From assembly GCA_023374025.1 (NCBI GenBank), contig SIJG01000002.1, forward strand, positions 2,425,626-2,489,625: a stretch of DNA of 64,000 nucleotides, in the 5' to 3' direction. A program made the translations under genes and the position numbers. The DNA is from Heterodera schachtii (taxonomy: Eukaryota > Nematoda > Chromadorea > Rhabditida > Heteroderidae). This document shows, in pieces, positions 1 to 10,049 of the stretch. A model generated the notes under the pieces. The model was not told the DNA's origin. It saw nothing but the letters and a program-made list of their open reading frames with translations, and did no database searches. The first letter of the stretch is position 1. Each line of letters opens with the position of its first letter.

Positions 1-243
1 ATATTTTATGGGATTGGGGAAAGAACACCCGGCATTTCGGAACAGAGTGTTAATACCAATAGGGAAAAGTGTGTGCATTGGAGAACACTGAATAATAATC
101 GTCGTCAATTTCAGCTATCACAAATTGGTCCACAAAATTGCGAATGAAAAATTTGGGCCTCGGCTCACCAACTTCAGTGGTAAATGTATCGGAAGAGACA
201 GCGCTTGAACAGGTCCACATTTAAATGACACCTTTGGGTCACC

Positions 244-816
244 ATGGGCTCCTCCATTGTAAAATTAACGTATAATCTTTGATTTTTTTTGCGGGGGGGG
301 GGGATTCCTGCCACCAATTAGCTAATATGGTTAAATTAAAAAGATAATTTCCAGCATCCGTTCAGTTCAGGCTTCAGAAGTGATCCATCAAGTGGCCATT
401 TTCGGCTACACTGTCGTGGTATTTTACGCTTATTCCTATTTCACGCACAAAGAGGAGAAGGAATTGGCAAGCGCCGAGGAATTGAGAGAACTGAGCAAAA
501 AGACGAGCCAGGAGATAATGCGACTGAATGTGCTGGTTACGGAATTGCAGGACGAAATGCGGATGCCGCGGAGGGTGGGCAACCATCGACCATTTGTAAC
601 AAAGCTAATCATCATTTTCAGGACCGAAATTGGACTTTCCCATGGTCTGGGGAAAGCAAAAGTGCATTGCCTGAAAGCGCCGTCGTTAACCCAATGATGC
701 CAAGTGTGGTGATGACGGACAGTCAGCCGAAAGAACAGAAAAAGGACATGACCAAATCAATCTCAAGGACGGAAGCATTGAATAGGCTAGCAAATGCCAC
801 CGAAACTTCATCGTAA
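244..816 (+). CDS. small single-pass membrane / coiled-coil protein, unrecognised
   Basis: I do not recognise the family. Proposed exons are 244-258, 371-574 and 622-816, giving about 137 residues. Exon 1 is only five codons (MGSSI) behind a CACC ATGG start context. Intron 1 (259-370) contains a run of G; intron 2 (575-621) is 47 bp and phase 0. After a few residues there is one hydrophobic stretch (VAIFGYTVVVFYAYSYF), then a strongly charged heptad-like helix (from KEEKELASAEELREL to about residue 70), then a polar serine/proline-rich tail ending ATETSS. This reads as an N-terminal membrane anchor followed by a cytosolic coiled coil. The frame stays open across both junctions, which supports a real gene. 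The five-codon first exon is the weakest part; the gene could start elsewhere upstream. Confidence 0.55.
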
Positions 817-1025
817 TTGCTCAACAAGCATATTGTAATTTATTATTGATACTGTTGTTGGGGCATGGATTTTGAAAGTTTTATTTTCTAATACCAGAAA
901 GTGAATTAAAAATGGACTACTTTTATTCCCTTAAAATCCATGCCCTTACTATGTTTGTATGAAAGCACTGAACATTTCTTTTATTACCAAGACAATAAAT
1001 CAACAACGAATTCCCGACTGTTTTC

Positions 1026-2671
1026 TCATAGCATTTCTAATCTTGAGCTGATTTGCTCTCTCAGATGGTCCACCTTTTCCCTCATCACTTTGCACGCCTC
1101 AATGACCAATTTGTGAGAAGGCAATGCGCCGACCGATTCAACGCTAACTAAAGAAAGTGATTATGAGCATTTGAGTGCAAATAGTTTGGTGTGGCCTTAC
1201 AAATGAAATGCGTTTTCTTTTTGCCCATTTCCACCGCATCTTTCAGGTCGTCATGAATAAACACGTTGCGACTCGAAGTGTCAGCGCGAGCATCCCGCAC
1301 ATAAACTGGGAGATTTTCTTTTTAAATTTTTTATGGGGGGACGTGCACCTCTTTTTTACGTCTCTTCCCCTTTGTACGTTCATATCAGTCCCTTCTCTCT
1401 CACCTCTCCCCGTCTGTTCGTCTCTTCCAATTACGCCAGTGGAAAAACTTGACTGGAGCCGTGCCGCCTGCTCCTCATCAAAGTTGTCCTTTTTCAGTTT
1501 GATCTGAGGCAGCAGTCTGTACGTTGCGGTGGCGACGGGTGAAAACTTGGCGTGGTCTCTGCCAATGCCTTTGACACAATGACAACTAAAAATGGCCAAA
1601 GTCATCGTAAAGGGGTGAGTCCACCCCCTTTGCCGACCCACCTCGCCTCGATCTCCTGGCCCGGCCTGAGTTTGGCCAAAATGATGTCTCCGTGGACGAG
1701 TCGCGGCGGATCCTTCGCGAATTGCTTCCGCTGCTCGCCACTCGGCTTCCATCCGAATGCGCTCGTGTAAACCACCCAATTTCCGCTGCCGCCCCTCTCT
1801 CTGATGCATCCGCCGCTCGCCTTTGCCCCTATGGCGCCCTCTTCGCTGTCACTGCCCGACCCAATTTGCTGCTGACCCTCCTTTTGCGGCACATTTCCCT
1901 CTTTTCCGCGTTTTTTCTTTCCTTTTGAGACACTTTCAAAAAAACAAACAAATAAACGATTTGGTTATTGCATTTTACAATAAAATAACCTTGGGCAAGT
2001 GACGTTGATTGCGAACACCAAATTCTGCTCGGGGTTAGCGGAGGGTTCCATCTCCAAAATGTCTGTGTTTATTTGCTGAGTTGCGGACGAATTTGGCGGT
2101 GGAGGGAAAGTGAATTGGCGAGCATCGGCATAAATTGGGATGAGCCCGAGTCGGTGGCACAGCACTTCGTCCTGTGAATTCAGCCAAACTAAGAAAAACG
2201 GAACATTTTAATGACTTGAATGCAAGAAGTGTTCTGGTAGAGGAACACCTTCTCGATGGCCATGCTCGGCACCTGAAAATCGAATCTCCGGCCAATGCCA
2301 CGAAATTCGTCTCACCAACCTCCGATATTAAAACGCGTCTCAAAGCATTGGCAATGGGCGCTTCCACGTTGACCAGATCGAACTCCAAGTCGAGTGCGTC
2401 CTCACTTTGGCTGACCATTCGCAGTGAAATGTCATCGCAATATTTGCTCACGTCCCATGCCCCGTCCCCAAATGGCAATGGGTCGTGCGTCTAAATTCCC
2501 TTTTCCAATTGTCCCTTCCCATTGCCAATCCTTCACATTTGGCACCGTTTCCTCCTCTATCAAAAGCACTTCGTCCTCTTCGTTTCGTCTTGTCCCTTTT
2601 CCATCCTCTGATTTCCGCTGTTCTGTCGCCGTTTGTTTGCCCCGCCCCGTGCGCTTTTTTGCCGAATCCAT
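1026..2671 (-). CDS. POLR1C: RNA polymerase I and III subunit RPAC1 (POLR1C / AC40)
   Basis: Shared alpha-like subunit of RNA polymerases I and III; with its small partner AC19 it nucleates enzyme assembly in the nucleus. Exons on the minus strand: 2671-2537, 2490-2320, 2272-2216, 2171-1990, 1932-1642, 1585-1404, 1305-1201, 1147-1026; 414 residues, with frame kept at all seven junctions. Family landmarks in order: [23 protein letters not shown], then [42 protein letters not shown] and the terminal [10 protein letters not shown] block. A lysine/serine-rich insert ([11 protein letters not shown]...GSGSDSEEG) lies in the middle, where relatives have a short loop. The start is the ATG of MDSAKKRTG, giving a charged N-terminal extension. 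The downstream end converges on the small plus-strand gene that stops at 816. Confidence 0.93.
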
Positions 2672-2878
2672 CAAAAAATTTTTTTAAATAAAACAAAAAT
2701 GAAAACGAGTGATAACAGACTTTTAACTGGCTTTTTTAACTTTAACAAAAAGGGGAAGAAATAAATTATAAACGAATAAATATATTAAAGCTTTAAAAGG
2801 AAACAAAACCAAAAAGTTTAACAATTAAATTATATATGCATTAACCCATCACATTTCTGCTTTATTTGATCATTCTCT

Positions 2879-4349
2879 TCAACTCAGGTCAACTTCATTC
2901 AGATTCCAAATGTTGAACGTGTAACGAAACCAAATCAACGGAATGTCAACGCCCATTTGAATCCACGAGAAAACGGGGGTCACTTTTGAGCCTTCAATTT
3001 CCGTCCATTCGACGGCCACTTCGGCGATGGAGTACTGCAAATGTTCGGCCAAGTAAATGAGTTCAACATCGAAAGCCCACTGCTCAATGTGCAATTGAGG
3101 AAAAAGCTGAAAGAAAGGGGAGAAGAATGGATTCGAAAAAAGGGCAAAAACCGAAGACTTTTTTTACTTTGGCTGCCGCGGCACGACTTAAATGCAAAAT
3201 TATTCTTAATTGCATCACTTTTCGTCTTACCTCAAAAGTTTGAAGCCACATTGCGTGTCCCTGACACTTCGAACCGCAAAAACCCAAACCTTTGATTGAA
3301 ATTAAAACCCTCAGAAAAGTGCAAATGGAAATGCGCACCAAAACGTGAAAGCCGACCATCAGAACGGTGCGCAATATCGACCTTCTGCTCATGCTTTCCT
3401 CCTCCAAATGCGCTCGCGAACCCACCACAATTGCCGGATGTGTCCAATCCGTCGGCTCCGACGACGGCAAAACATCGCCGTTGCAAAGCGAATGCATTTG
3501 TTTCTCCAATCTTCGAAAGTCCGAAAATCGTGACGCACCGTCAGCGTCGGCGAACAAAATGAATTGGCCACGTGCGCAGAGGGCGCCCTCGCGGACGGCG
3601 CCGCCCTTTCCGACGTTTTTTGGAAGTCGGAGAATAAAAAGGGGGTGAGAACGTGCGTAGGAGAAGGCCACATCTCAAAGAATAGGAGAAATTCTTATTA
3701 AATGTCTCTAGGTTCCTTTCTCGTGCCCCTTTTTGCCCTTATTTTGCCTTTTAAGACTGTCCCCTTCATTTTCTATTTTAATCCCCGTAAAAATGTCTCA
3801 CCAGCAGTGCCGTCGGTGCTCCCATCGTCCACCACAATAACCGGAAAGGGAATTCGTTCATTCTGTACAAAATTAATCCTATGTTCGTTCGACTTACTTC
3901 GTATGTAAATTCCGAGTCCTTGGCCGCCCTCTTTTCCAAATATTTCAAACACTCGTCGAGCATCCGAGGGAGTCTTTTCTGTAGTGGTTTTATTTTTCTT
4001 TGAAATGCTTTCTCCGACTCACTTCCTCATTCTTCGCTGGCACAATTACCGACAGGTAAAGTTCGGGTTCCGAGTGCTGCAGCCCCTTCCAACTCGTCTC
4101 TTCCCGCGTCAGCAGGCAAGGGAACTGCGCATTCGCCTCTTCTTCTTCCGGACGAAAATGAAAACGGGGGGCGACGAAGTGGGATTTGTTCCTTTTGGTC
4201 CATGGTTTGAAAATGGACAAACTTAAAGAGGAAAAGGGAATGGCAAAGGGAAAGGAAACGAACGCAGTCAGAAGAAGAAACGAGAAAAATGCGAGAACGG
4301 ATGCTGACAGAAGAAAGGCTAGGAAATATTGTGCAATTGCTGATACCAT
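2879..4349 (-). CDS. ALG5: dolichyl-phosphate beta-glucosyltransferase (ALG5)
   Basis: Transfers glucose from UDP-glucose to dolichyl phosphate on the cytosolic face of the ER, making the donor for the last steps of N-glycan precursor assembly. Exons: 4349-4023, 3978-3898, 3862-3802, 3673-3339, 3289-3231, 3186-3168, 3106-2879; 369 residues. The N-terminus is a hydrophobic signal anchor. GT-2 family motifs follow: SVIVPAKNEE, VIVVDDGSTDGTA, KNVGKGGAVREG, the metal-binding ADADGA, GSRAHLE, then RDTQCGFKLL and HIEQWAFDVEL near the C-terminus. The sixth exon is only 19 bp (SRAAAAK) and is needed to join GFKLL to LFPQLHIEQ in frame. POLR1C starts 208 bp downstream on the same strand. Confidence 0.93.
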
Positions 4350-4660
4350 TTTGCTAAACCTTTTTAAAATGTCTAACAAAAAGTCAGTTGGGTAAAAGTT
4401 TAAAACAAAATTTGCGGGAAAGGGAATGCTCTAGGGTGGAAAATGCGATGGTCAGCTTGGATTTTGCAAAAAATCATTGATTAGGGACTCGAATTTTTTA
4501 TGCTCTAAAACCGCCAAAATAGAAGGCTTAAACCGTCAAATAGGATAAACAAATAACAAAGTCTGAAATCCATTTATTTAATAAAAGAACGAAACAAAGC
4601 GAAGAGAAGAATAATTGTAACACCCGCAAAAAGATCGTCATCAGAAAAAGGAACGCTTCA
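4350..4660. other. intergenic, ALG5 upstream / SUMO downstream
   Basis: AT-rich spacer of about 310 bp between the SUMO stop codon and the ALG5 start. No coding frame, RNA gene or repeat was recognised. Confidence 0.5.
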
Positions 4661-5219
4661 TTATTCCTCCACAATGTCGCCTCCGAGTTGTTCTTGGTAC
4701 ACCTAAAGACAATTAAAATAAAAACTAATTTCGGGACCGCTCATCTTCAAAAAGAAGTCAGATTCATAGGCGACTCCGAAAACCCACCCGATTTTCATCG
4801 CCCACCCACCCATCACCATACAGACCTCAATGACGTCGTCCTCCTCCATCTCCAATGATTTGGGAGTGTCGTCGTCATTGACGCGGCGGCCGTCAAACAA
4901 AAAGCGCAAAGAAGTGACCTAAAAATGGGGAAACCGCTGAGTGAGTGTGTGATCTGCACAACCCCCATCCCAAGTCTGGCAAACCTGGACGCCAGTCCGC
5001 TCGGCGTACGCCTTTTTCAGCTTGCCCATGGATGTGCCGTATTTGACACGGAAATGCACTTCATTTGAGTCATAAAAATGAACAATTAAAACAGTTTGGT
5101 CTCGCCATCACACAAAGAAAACAGACCTGGCCAACAACCTTCAGTTTGATGTACTCAGCAGGCTGAGCGCCTCCAGCGGCACCGGTTCCTCCTGCGTTTG
5201 TTCCACTTTCGTCGGCCAT
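4661..5219 (-). CDS. smo-1: small ubiquitin-related modifier (SUMO) precursor
   Basis: Ubiquitin-like modifier conjugated to lysines of nuclear proteins. Exons: 5219-5127, 5071-4985, 4918-4826, 4702-4661; 104 residues. Sequence matches SUMO closely: a flexible Gly/Ala-rich N-terminus, [51 protein letters not shown] and [12 protein letters not shown]. The conjugating di-glycine is followed by a five-residue tail DIVEE that a SUMO protease must remove. The first intron has a clean GT donor but the expected acceptor reads TTTTTAT before GAC instead of ending in AG; either the acceptor is non-canonical or one base is wrong. The symbol follows the C. elegans orthologue. Confidence 0.92.
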
Positions 5220-5903
5220 TTTTCAATTTTGAAAAGAATGGATAGAAATGAAGTTTAATCTGCTTTAAAAATTTTAAACATGTACTTGAAGAATATCATA
5301 GATAAAATACAGGGATCGCCGGAGATAGAATGAAATAGCTAAAGTAGTTAACTTAATTTTTCCAAAAATTCGCCAATTTGGAACTTTGAATAGATTTATA
5401 AAAAAAAATAAGATACCTACATATTACGGCACAGCGGTGTAGACTTTTGCCAGCCCAACTCTAACAAAGTCTACGAATTTTGTTTTCTAAGTCAAACTCA
5501 AAAGATATTTAAATAACGTCCTATTTTTCCCAAATAACTGAACAATTTTGTTAGTGGATTTGACGCATAATGCAGCGTTAGACAATATCTTATAAAGCCA
5601 ATTTGAGTAACTTTTTGCCGGAAATTCAAAAAATCCACATTTATATGACACCAAATTTTGTCAGAATTGGACCAGTTAAATCCCCCGTATAAGTCAGGGC
5701 TGCCGAACTGTCAATTTAACAATTTTACTGATCACTAACCAATTTTTAATACAACCAATCAATAAAAACCATTTATACATAAGCGCGATATGAACAATAT
5801 AGGAATATCACATATATACAAATAGGTAAAGCCTAAGAGATTCAGAACAACTAGCAAATCTCCAAATTATGCAATATAAAGTCATCATAGATCGGTCCTC
5901 CCA
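5220..5903. other. intergenic between SUMO and arginine kinase copy 1
   Basis: AT-rich, no coding frame. About 5818-5903 is the end of the left duplication arm (3' flank of arginine kinase). About 5560-5790 is also found, diverged and inverted, at about 56386-56610, downstream of the third arginine kinase fragment. No RNA gene was recognised. Confidence 0.5.
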
Positions 5904-7765
5904 TTATGCTTTCTTCTCCAATTCGATCAGATGTTTCACTCCGTCGTACATCTGCTTCACCGCTTCGAACTCCGTGAGACCCAGGCGTGCCTTGTTGCTG
6001 ATGTCATAAACGCCGCCAGCGCTAAATAGAGGACAATTGTTTCAAGAAAAGAACAATAGACAAATCACCTCTCGGAATGTTCGCCGTGAATCCCGCGGAT
6101 TTGCAATTTCAGGCCGTCACAGATGGACTTGAAGTCGGGTTTTGCGCTGATCTTCGGAAGTCGAATATGCACACTCGCGCGAACAGTCGTTCCCAAGTTG
6201 GTAGGACAGAAAGTCAGCCAGCCAAGACGGTCGTCACGCGAAAACGGAACTTTGGATTCGATGGCCTTGACTCCCTTTATGAGACGCTCCAGCACTTGTC
6301 CAACATTGCCGCCATTTTGCATTGAAATGATACGGAGATGCTTAATTAAAAATTGATATAAAAGATGGACAAAAAACAAACAAACATACATCTTCCTCAT
6401 TGACCCACACCAAAAAGGTTTTCTTGGCGTTATGGAAAATTCCGCGTCCGGTGGGCCAATAACGGCAAGCATTGGCCTCCTGCAGAAAACGGTCGCCCTC
6501 TTTAAACAAGAAGTGGTCGGCAATCAGCTAAACATTTCAAAAATTAATGGCATATTATTTGTTGGACCGAACGAACCTGGTTCTGGACGTCCTTGGTCAT
6601 GCCCTGGAGCGGATAGTAGGTGCCTCCCAACTCGGCATCTAAAACATTAATGTTACAAAGAAAACAATTAGCGGTTGCCTACCGCTCTTCAGCTGCTCGA
6701 AGACCGCTTTGACCTTTGATTCCATCTCGACGTAATTCTCCTTGGTCAAGCAAGGGTTGAATGGATATCCCTGAATATGGTCACTTTTTGATATACTTAA
6801 TTCGAACAATCACCTGAAGAGAGCGGCCGCAACGAACGCGAGTCGAATTGATGAATTTCCCCTCCGGGTCCAAGTCCGTCAGCAGTTGAGTCTTCCCCTC
6901 ACCAAGGTCCGTTGCCGGTTGCTTGCTGCTCGGTCCAAAGCCACCATGATAGTCGTTGATGATCGGGTCGAACAATGGTTTGAAGAGTGTGTAAGCCTCG
7001 GCTGAATGAATGTTTAATGGTTGTGATTATGTGTAGCCATTTAACTGACCATCTGGCGCATACACGCCGACACCACTGTCCAAGTTGGCAACCCCCGATT
7101 GGATGACGTCCAAAAAAGTCGCTCCGAGCTTGGTACGCTTGTCCTTGCATGCATCGACGACGTCCTTGGTGAGGTACTTCTTCAACAACGATTTGCAATC
7201 AGCCGCCGCCTGAAAGTTAGTTGAAAATTAGAATAGTTAACACACACATTGTGTGCACCTGAAGCTTTTTGTAGCCAGCCTCAATTTTGTCAATTACTTC
7301 CTGAGGGACAGCCATTTTGGTTTATTTCAAATAATATGTATGTCTGAAAATAAAAATATGCATTTAAAGAGAGGACAAAGTAAATGTAAACAAGAGATGA
7401 TGAAATTGGAATTCAAAAAAAAAATTATGAATGAATGAAGGACGTACACGAACGTATGAATTTATATACTAAAATTTCTTTGCAGACTCACTTTGGCTAT
7501 GGGTAAACTCCTCCAATGTGCAGAGAAAAGCCTTGTGCTATCTCATCGTTCTCTTTTTCTTTGTAATTTTTCTCACTTTGGCGTACTATCTATTCATTTT
7601 AATTATCTATATAAAAAACAACATTTACTTCGTGACGTTTAACTTTTTATCTACATGTTAAATCCGCTGAAAAAAATTCTGCATAGATTTCTATGTTGAA
7701 TTTTTGAATTTATCTGTTAGTTCAAAAGTTATAGGACAAACAAAATATATTTCTTTTCCTCTCAT
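5818..7765 (-). repeat. left arm of the arginine kinase inverted duplication
   Basis: About 1.95 kb that recurs, reverse-complemented, at about 48345-50300. Exons, introns, 3' flank and some 430 bp upstream of the start codon are shared. The outer limit near 7765 is where TTTGTCCTATAACTTTTGAA and the adjoining AT-rich sequence stop matching; the inner limit near 5818 is just past the CTTAGGCTTTA motif. Ends were placed by eye. Confidence 0.85.
5904..7315 (-). CDS. arginine kinase, copy 1 (intact)
   Basis: Phosphagen kinase: reversible phosphoryl transfer between ATP and L-arginine, a cytosolic energy buffer of invertebrates. Exons: 7315-7259, 7209-7050, 7001-6814, 6770-6683, 6638-6577, 6527-6390, 6340-6069, 6021-5904; 360 residues, the usual length for the family. 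Visible landmarks: [91 protein letters not shown] (carrying the active-site Cys) and RGIHGEHSE. The frame is open throughout. The gene and its flanks are repeated in inverted orientation at 48345-50300. Confidence 0.96.
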
Positions 7766-7931
7766 TTTGGCGGACTTTTTCAAGTCTAACACATGAAAAA
7801 ACAGCAATTCGCAAATTCTAATAATTTTGCTTATAAAGGTACAAATCACTTTGGACATTTAGAATCAAAGAAAATGATTAGTTTTAGCATTTTGGTTGAC
7901 ATCATCAAAATGATTAATTAACATTTTTAAG

Positions 7932-8764
7932 ATGTTTTCAAATCGCATAGTCAGTTTGTTGCCGCATTGTAAAGTCCAATTTGGCATCCGAAATTGGCAT
8001 GATCGTTCTCAGGTGCCTCGCATTTTTGATGATCGGAGAAAGGCAACAAACAAAATCAAAGACGTGGGATATTACTTTCGTTATCATCGACCTGGAATCG
8101 ACGCATTGCCGCGGATCCCCGACTGCAAAGAGCAGCTCTACCGGCCGAAATACAAAGTGGGGCCAGAAAAAGGAGAGTTTAGACTGGTTGTGGCTTCCGG
8201 GAATGAAACAGTGGCCGGAAGATTGGGTTACCTTCATTTTAAAGCACTTAATTAGCACAACATTCGGTGAATTACCCCGTTTAACGTTTAAACGGTCACA
8301 CGAACACCTAACAATCGTTCGTTATCCATTGGGTGGTTTTAAATTATTGTAGAAATACAATATTTAATGTCTGTTTATCCTTCCTTTAGATTCGTGAGCC
8401 TTGGCGCGAAAGTCAGGCGAGATTTGGCGAGAACGACTACATCGACCTGCTCGGAGACGGCTCTCTCCACCCGGCCCAACTTCAGTACCACGTCCCCCGT
8501 TGGCTGCGCGGATTTCCCGGGCAAAACAGAGCGATTGAGCCGGTCAAGCTGATCCACTACAGAAACCTATACAAGTCAAAGTTGGAGCAGAATTCGCCTC
8601 ACAAATGGCACCAGCTGAACAAGCGCATCAAGTATTTGCTGCAATATCACAACTACGACAAATCGGACGAATTGAGGGCCGAACGGTCGCTGGGACTGTG
8701 GGAGGAGGAGCCGGACTATTTCTACAAGGACAAATCACGCCGATCATACCAAGATCTTGTTTAG
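7932..8764 (+). CDS. MRPL51: mitochondrial ribosomal protein L51 (mL51)
   Basis: Structural protein of the mitochondrial large ribosomal subunit. Two exons, 7932-8156 and 8390-8764, with a phase-0 intron; 199 residues. The diagnostic part is the C-terminal half: REPWRESQARFGENDYIDLLGDG, then HVPRWLRGFPGQN, then WHQLNKRIKYLLQYHNY, matching the WLRG...LNKRIRYLYKHFNRHGK pattern of L51. The protein is longer than the human form at both ends; the basic N-terminus is compatible with a mitochondrial targeting signal. It converges on the minus-strand secreted-protein gene, with 67 bp between the stop codons. Confidence 0.82.
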
Positions 8765-8831
8765 TTTATTGTTTCGTCATTCAGTTAGTGAAAAATGCAT
8801 TGGCAAAATTGGGATAATTACAACACAAATT

Positions 8832-9435
8832 TTATTGGCGTGGGAAAAGGAAAATGTTCCCTCGTGGCACCCAATTGAACGTTTCTCGACGTGAAGTGGC
8901 CAATTTCCCGGTGTACATGTCGATGTTGATCGGCACGAATTCGGACCCACGAAGGGGCTGAAACAGTCGGGGGACACTCACTCACAATCTGTCCCATGCC
9001 CGGAACTGAGTTCCACAGTGTTTAGACCACCTTGGACTGTCCAAATACGCTTTGGTAACGGGTCGACACCAACTTCCTTCTGCTCAGTCTCTCATTTGTC
9101 ATCTGTCCAAATTGGTATTTCCTCCCCTTTTTGTGATCTCGAAATTCACCGGATTTCTGTTGTCCTTCGTTTGCTTTTGCTCTTCCCTTTCTCTCCCTCT
9201 TCTCGTCGTCTGTCTGTTCGCCAATGATTTGGCCATTGCCTTCGGCTGCCAATGTCCCTTTTCCGCGTAGTCATCGCTCAGTGCTATCCACGGGTAGCGA
9301 ACCCTCACGGACTTTTGGCCCTTGCGAAGAAAACCCCAAAATAAAGAATAATTTACGGTGGACCTTTCTTACGTTGTTTCTCTGCGACAGCACCAAACTT
9401 AGCAAAAGAAGCGAAGGAACAAATTTCAAAAGCAT
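8832..9435 (-). CDS. predicted small secreted protein, unrecognised
   Basis: Not recognised. Exons 9435-9373, 9320-9150, 9102-9031 and 8957-8832 give 143 residues, with phase-0 joins and GT/AG introns of 52, 47 and 73 bp. Exon 1 encodes essentially a signal peptide, MLLKFVPSLLLLSLVLSQ, and ends soon after the likely cleavage point. The mature part is small and basic, with no cysteine-rich scaffold. Blocks that look constrained are RVRYPWIALSDDYAEKGHW, LVSTRYQSVFGQSK and the ending FNWVPRGNIFLFPRQ. Several dibasic sites (RR, KR-like) would allow prohormone-type processing. In a parasitic nematode it could be a secreted effector or peptide precursor, but the sequence alone does not show that. 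Confidence 0.65.
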
Positions 9436-10049
9436 TGGAGGAGGAGAAGGGACGTAATCAAAAGCGAAGCAAATGCCGTCGCCACATGGCGAGAACTCAT
9501 TTAAGTAAATTGTGCAAAAATGTAAATGACGACTAAGAATTGGCCCATTATGACGGTCATTGCCCCCCCCCCCCTCAATAGGGCCAAATGAACGGAGGAA
9601 ATGTGGGACTGCTTAAGGAAGATTCTCGTCACTACTAGTAAATCATTCGTCCGGGAGATTAGTTACAATAGCAGCAATTAACGAAAATGAAATGACATTT
9701 TTATTGTAAAGATGAAAAAATAATAAATGACAACAAAAGGCAGCAGAAACTATGAAAAAACGGACAACAATAACAAACGGCAAATTGTGGGAAAACATTG
9801 TATTATGTGAATTATTTGGTAAAAACAAAACAAATGCATAAAGCGGTGGAAAAGTGCAAACGCATCGAATTAATACAAAAGTACCGAAGTGGAGGGCCTT
9901 TATAGTGCCTATTCTCGTCCAATTTTCAGAGACTTATCCAGGGTTAAGCTTCGAAAATGTCTTAAATAAACATCTAAATAATCTGAATTTAAGGCCCCAC
10001 ACAGATGCTCAATCCCTCGGATACATTGCTTCGTTTAACAATTCGTTGT
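9436..10049. other. intergenic, secreted-protein upstream / SAMS 3' side
   Basis: About 610 bp, AT-rich, with one C run at about 9566-9576. No coding frame was recognised. It probably holds the promoter of the minus-strand secreted-protein gene and the 3' UTR of the S-adenosylmethionine synthase gene. Confidence 0.45.

Noticed and set aside
5220..5903. Possible tRNA or snRNA genes in AT-rich intergenic DNA
   Set aside because: No A/B box pair or cloverleaf could be drawn by eye here or in the other gaps; a covariance search would be needed.
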